Positions 12,332 through 14,779 of a stretch of DNA of 14,779 nucleotides are shown here, in pieces. A program made the position numbers and the translations under genes. Position 1 is the first letter of the stretch. Each line of letters opens with the position of its first letter. Below the pieces are notes generated by a model. It did not search any database and was not told the DNA's origin. It worked only from the letters and a program-made list of their open reading frames with translations. Origin of the DNA: Chloroflexota bacterium (GTDB taxonomy: Bacteria > Chloroflexota > Dehalococcoidia > Dehalococcoidales > UBA3254); contig JAGDMY010000007.1 in assembly GCA_017860765.1 (NCBI GenBank), positions 1 to 14,779 of the forward strand, written 5' to 3'.

Positions 12332-13588
12332 TTACCTTTCTAGATAGCGCCTGAAGGCCAGGACGGAGTTGTGACCACCGAAACCGAAGGAGTTGGATAA
12401 TATCCTGTCAACGTCGGCCTTCCGGGCCACATTGGGTACATAGTCCAGGTCACATTCCGGATCGGGATTTTTTAAATTGATCGTTGGCGGTATTATACCA
12501 TATTGCAGGATTAAAACACAGATGGCCGCTTCTATAGCGCCTGCCCCGCCCAGCAGGTGGCCGGTCATCGACTTGGTGGAGCTGATCGGCATTCGATAGG
12601 CGTGGTTGCCGAAGACGTTCTTAATGGCCAGGGTCTCTATTTTGTCGTTCAGGGGGGTGGAAGTCCCGTGAGCGTTGATGTAACTCACCTCTTCAGGACG
12701 CCATCCGGCTTTGCGCAGGGCAATCTGCATGGCCCGGGCCGCTCCTTCGCCGTTATCTGCGGGTTGTGTCATATGGAAGGCATCTCCGCTGGCCCCGTAA
12801 GACGCCATCTCCGCCAGCACCGTCGCCCCGCGCGCCCTGGCGAAATCCAGGTCTTCCAGTACCAGGGAGGCCGCCCCCTCGCTGATAACAAAACCGTCCC
12901 GCTCCTTATCGAAAGGCCTTGAGGCCTCCTGAGGCGCATCATTGCGTTCGGAAAGGGCTTTGCAGGCGCAGAAGGCGGCTACACCGATAGCATTGACCAC
13001 CGCTTCGCTGCCGCCGGCAATCATAGCTCTGGCATCTCCGCGCTTAATCGTTTCATAGGCAATGCCCAGGGCATCAGCGCTGCTGGAACAGGCGGAGGTA
13101 CTGCAAAAATTAGGCCCTTTAGCCCCCAGCAGGATCGAGACCTGTCCCGACGCCGAGTCCGATATCATCATGGTGGAAAGGAAGGGATTGACCCGGTCCG
13201 GTCCGTTTTGCGCCATATTCAGGATTTGCTCCTGCAGGGTTGTCAGTCCGCCGGCCCCGCTGCCGATAAGGACCCCGATCTCGTTGCGGTTGCTATCGTC
13301 AATATTCAGATTGGCCTGTTTCACCGCCTGCTGGCTGGCCACTACCGCCAGCTGGGCAAAGCGGTCCATGCGGCGGGCCTCTTTGCGATTTATGTAGCTG
13401 GTCGGTTCAAAACCCTTGACCTCTCCGGCAAAGCGGGTCGCCAGTTTGCTGGCATCGAAGAGGGTGATGTTGGTGATGCCTGATTTGCCGGAAATTAAGG
13501 CTTCCCAGTTGGCAGCGACATCCAGTCCCAGCGGGCTGACCATGCCTAGACCGGTAATGACTACACGATGGCCGCAGGCGTTATCCAA
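12332..13588 (-). CDS. fabF: 3-oxoacyl-[acyl-carrier-protein] synthase II (FabF)
   Basis: A 418-residue condensing enzyme. It elongates acyl-ACP with malonyl-ACP in type II fatty-acid synthesis. The Cys-His-His triad is C167 (STSACSSSADALG), H307 (NAHGTSTPLND) and H344 (STKSMTGHLLGGAG), with the conserved lysine K339. The C-terminal SNSFGFGGHN loop is present. The family's commoner TACA around the active-site Cys is TSACS here, still within KAS variation. The start is TTG (13588..13586) with AAGGAG (13601..13596) at a 7-nt spacing. It is the first gene of the fabF-recJ-plsY transcript. No acpP, fabD or fabG is nearby. Confidence 0.96.
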   Translation of the reverse strand: MDNACGHRVVITGLGMVSPLGLDVAANWEALISGKSGITNITLFDASKLATRFAGEVKGFEPTSYINRKEARRMDRFAQLAVVASQQAVKQANLNIDDSNRNEIGVLIGSGAGGLTTLQEQILNMAQNGPDRVNPFLSTMMISDSASGQVSILLGAKGPNFCSTSACSSSADALGIAYETIKRGDARAMIAGGSEAVVNAIGVAAFCACKALSERNDAPQEASRPFDKERDGFVISEGAASLVLEDLDFARARGATVLAEMASYGASGDAFHMTQPADNGEGAARAMQIALRKAGWRPEEVSYINAHGTSTPLNDKIETLAIKNVFGNHAYRMPISSTKSMTGHLLGGAGAIEAAICVLILQYGIIPPTINLKNPDPECDLDYVPNVARKADVDRILSNSFGFGGHNSVLAFRRYLER

Positions 13589-13622
13589 TTCCAGACTCCT
13601 TTTGATCTGCTTTCAAGGCTTC

Positions 13623-13652
13623 ATTATAGCAACTATGCACCACGGTCTACAA
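13623..13652 (-). promoter_or_regulatory. Likely promoter of the fabF-recJ-plsY operon
   Basis: On the minus strand TTGTAG (13652..13647) is followed by an 18-nt spacer and a perfect TATAAT (13628..13623). The predicted start near 13616 leaves a short leader of about 27 nt containing the fabF ribosome-binding site. The -35 match is only partial (3 of 6). Confidence 0.5.
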
Positions 13653-13679
13653 ATAGGCGGTTTAATATTTAAAAGGATT

Positions 13680-13690
13680 TATGATAATAT
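13680..13690 (+). promoter_or_regulatory. Possible -10 region of the tRNA-Trp gene
   Basis: Overlapping TATGAT (13680-13685) and GATAAT (13683-13688) lie 15-25 nt before the tRNA. The -35 is poor (TTTAAT near 13661). The fabF promoter on the other strand lies just to the left, so the spacer would hold back-to-back promoters. Confidence 0.35.
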
Positions 13691-13706
13691 AGAAAAGGTG
13701 TGAAGT

Positions 13707-13783
13707 AGGAGTGTAGCTCAGCTAGGTAGAGCAGCGGTCTCCAAAACCGCCGGTCGCGGGTTCGATTCCTGCCACTCCTGCCA
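13707..13783 (+). tRNA. tRNA-Trp (anticodon CCA)
   Basis: A complete cloverleaf. The acceptor stem pairs AGGAGTG (13707-13713) with CACTCCT (13773-13779). GCTC/GAGC is the D stem. The anticodon stem GCGGT/ACCGC holds the loop CTCCAAA (13739-13745) with anticodon CCA at 13741-13743. The T arm is GCGGG-TTCGATT-CCTGC. Discriminator G13780 is followed by an encoded CCA (13781-13783). G as discriminator is the rule for bacterial tRNA-Trp. In many bacteria this tRNA precedes secE-nusG, but here it stands alone between fabF and an SRPBCC gene of opposite orientation. Confidence 0.96.
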
Positions 13784-13922
13784 GCCTTTTTGAAAATTTT
13801 CCCCATATTTGTTTATCATCCACTGATAGCTATTTCCGGGAAAGATTGCAATACAGGCTTGGCACCGGCTGCATTGCGGCCAGGTCGTTGCAGGGAACTG
13901 AGGTATTTACGCCTTAATAAAC

Positions 13923-14360
13923 CTAGGTTTTAGTCTCCAGGATGGTCTTCAAGTTGCCCAGGTTGGCCTTCATCTCTTTGCGCATCGAACGGACCACCAT
14001 AGGGGATAGCAGTTTGAGGAATCCACCCACTTTCATATCGTAGACTAGAGTGAATCTTGTACCCCCCTCAATTGTATCGAAGACTGCTTGCTCTTTAATC
14101 TCGGTGCTTCCGGACGATATGGTCTCACACCATTTCTTATTGTCCGTGCATTCCGTAACATTGGAAGTCCATGGCATTCGCTGCCCCATTACCTTGTTTA
14201 CCCCTGCGAATTTCGATCCGACCCCGATTTGCCCTGGAGATGTTTGGTCGGCTTGCAGCATTGACAAATGCCACTTCGGCCAGCTCTTCGCATCTGCTAC
14301 ATAAGCGAACACCCTGTCTACAGGACATTTGATCTCAATGGTTTCCTTGATTACTGCCAT
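13923..14360 (-). CDS. SRPBCC / START-like (polyketide cyclase-type) protein
   Basis: A 145-residue soluble protein of the SRPBCC superfamily. It begins MAVIKETIEIKCPVDRVFAYVADAKSWPKWH, the typical first strand and helix with a WPKWH motif. A middle strand set (TRFTLVYDMKVGG) and a C-terminal helix (RSMRKEMKANLGNLKTIL) follow. The fold makes a hydrophobic cavity that binds or transforms small ligands. Nothing here identifies the ligand or any catalytic residue. The ATG has a near-ideal AAAGGAGGTG (14375..14366) at a 5-nt spacing and a strong promoter upstream, suggesting high expression. It is probably monocistronic. The stretch between tRNA-Trp and this gene's stop (13784-13922) holds nothing I can name. 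Confidence 0.85.
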   Translation of the reverse strand: MAVIKETIEIKCPVDRVFAYVADAKSWPKWHLSMLQADQTSPGQIGVGSKFAGVNKVMGQRMPWTSNVTECTDNKKWCETISSGSTEIKEQAVFDTIEGGTRFTLVYDMKVGGFLKLLSPMVVRSMRKEMKANLGNLKTILETKT

Positions 14361-14431
14361 CTGAACACCTCCTTTCCTTGACTATGCCCGGACAGTCTGA
14401 TAACGTTACCGGCATCCGATCTTTGTACACC

Positions 14432-14460
14432 ATTATACCAATCGCATATGATGATAGCAA
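14432..14460 (-). promoter_or_regulatory. Extended -10 promoter of the SRPBCC gene
   Basis: On the minus strand TTGCTA (14460..14455, four of six matches to TTGACA) is followed by a 17-nt spacer and a perfect TATAAT (14437..14432), preceded by TGG, so the extended TGnTATAAT is present. The predicted start near 14425 gives a 65-nt leader that contains the 8-bp palindrome TAACGTTA. Confidence 0.7.
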
Positions 14461-14521
14461 TGACCAATAATCATTAGGTAATGTAACATATCTTGTGTAA
14501 ATTTATACAAAGGAAATAAAA

Positions 14522-14569
14522 AGGGCGTATCCTTTCAAAGAGACGAATCAAAGAAAGGAGAAACGCCCT
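14522..14569 (+). promoter_or_regulatory. Hairpin covering the transposase ribosome-binding site
   Basis: AGGGCGT (14522-14528) pairs perfectly with ACGCCCT (14563-14569), ending right at the ATG. Inside this, CCTTTC (14531-14536) pairs with GAAAGG (14553-14558), which overlaps the AAAGGAG (14554-14560) ribosome-binding site. A transcript starting upstream of 14522 would therefore bury the site. Confidence 0.55.
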
Positions 14570-14779
14570 ATGTATCAGGTCAAAGACCTGACCGAATTAA
14601 AATTAGCGGATTTATGGAAAGAGGTCAAGACAGAAGAGGAATGGTGGGGAGACATTAACGAACGGATATTAGGGATGGTACGCACGATCTTGGAAAGTAG
14701 TCTAGAGAGTGAGTTACTGGAGCAATTACAAGCCAGTCCTTATCAGAGGACTGAGGTTCGGCGAGGTTATCGCAATGGC
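14570..14779 (+). CDS. IS256-family transposase, N-terminal 70 codons
   Basis: The frame runs from ATG at 14570 open to the window edge. The first 70 residues have the N-terminal pattern of mutator-type (IS256) transposases: a charged helical start (MYQVKDLTELKLADLWKEV), then ILESSLESELLEQLQASPYQR and the family hallmark RRGYRNG at the edge. The DDE catalytic residues lie beyond the window, so completeness is unknown. AAAGGAG (14554-14560) with a 9-nt spacer supports the start. Codon use is more AT-rich (TTA, GAA, AGT) than in the neighbouring genes, which fits an acquired element. Confidence 0.85.
   Translation, partial: MYQVKDLTELKLADLWKEVKTEEEWWGDINERILGMVRTILESSLESELLEQLQASPYQRTEVRRGYRNG

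Larger units (their letters stand above)
14475..14779 (+). mobile_element. Left end of an IS256-family insertion sequence (continues past right edge)
   Basis: The transposase start at 14570 marks an IS256-type element. The DNA before it turns AT-rich after about 14461. TTGTGTAAA (14493-14501) resembles the inner part of IS256 terminal inverted repeats (TTGTGTAAAA in IS256 itself). Allowing for about 17 nt outside that motif places the boundary near 14475, but the exact left end, the inverted repeat and any target duplication cannot be set without the right end. A near-palindrome (14493-14510, TTGTGTAAATTTATACAA) lies at this end. Confidence 0.7.

Noticed and set aside
13860..13877. TGGCAC...TTGC resembling a sigma-54 promoter
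   Set aside because: There are 8 nt between the two elements instead of 5, and no suitable gene follows on the plus strand.
13919..13930. 12-bp perfect palindrome AAACCTAGGTTT at the SRPBCC stop
   Set aside because: It has no loop and no following T-run, so it is not a terminator. It may be chance or a protein site, with no further support.
1..14779. CRISPR arrays, toxin-antitoxin pairs, phage genes or defence islands
   Set aside because: No regular short repeats with spacers and no recognisable defence or phage proteins were seen on either strand. The only mobile gene is the partial IS256 transposase.

Overview
The window reads as ordinary chromosome of an anaerobic or facultatively anaerobic bacterium. 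It carries a core of housekeeping genes, a few accessory genes and the edge of an insertion sequence. Several traits would fit Chloroflexota, especially Dehalococcoidia-like lineages: short FtsY without a long acidic domain, a cysteine-rich Lgt signature, a C_GCAxxG_C_C protein, a YlxP/DUF503 protein next to an MrfA-like helicase, dispersed GTCATTGCGA.../...GAAGCAATCT and ATTCCC-N8-GGGAAT repeats, and frequent TTG/GTG starts. This placement is inference from gene style, not a phylogenetic result. No rRNA, CRISPR array or phage module is present.

Layout. 1-1626 (minus strand): an iron-dependent alcohol dehydrogenase gene followed 24 nt later by a cupin gene that runs off the left edge. 1627-2044: a gene-free stretch holding two repeat-derived structures, an ATTCCG/ATACCGGC hairpin pair and a 131-bp MITE-like nested inverted repeat. 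2045-4412 (plus): an auxin-efflux-carrier (AEC) family permease and tRNA(Ile)-lysidine synthase (tilS). 4433-7533 (plus): a possible 45-codon ORF, a zinc-ribbon protein, a DUF503 (YlxP-like) protein and a large MrfA-type DEAH helicase. 7534-7747: a spacer with a dRS3-like hairpin. 7748-9975 (plus): ftsY, lgt and a C_GCAxxG_C_C family protein. 9977-13588 (minus, convergent with the previous block): plsY, recJ and fabF, transcribed in the order fabF-recJ-plsY. 13707-13783 (plus): tRNA-Trp. 13923-14360 (minus): a small SRPBCC-fold protein with a strong extended -10 promoter. About 14475 to the right edge: the left end and first 70 codons of an IS256-family transposase gene.

Functionally, FabF (fatty-acid elongation) and PlsY (first acylation of glycerol 3-phosphate) share an operon with the RecJ exonuclease. 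FtsY and Lgt, both acting on membrane-protein or lipoprotein biogenesis, sit 8 nt apart. TilS is needed to decode AUA codons. The MrfA-like helicase and RecJ are DNA-repair enzymes in separate operons.

The most interesting observations are small scale. The helicase's conserved N-terminal region lies upstream of any ATG/GTG/TTG, behind a GGAGGA and a GTA codon, in the same frame as DUF503 with only one amber stop between them. DUF503 looks leaderless. The Lgt homologue has cysteines at two signature positions. A hairpin covers the transposase ribosome-binding site. I did not find a convincing large undescribed system in this window.
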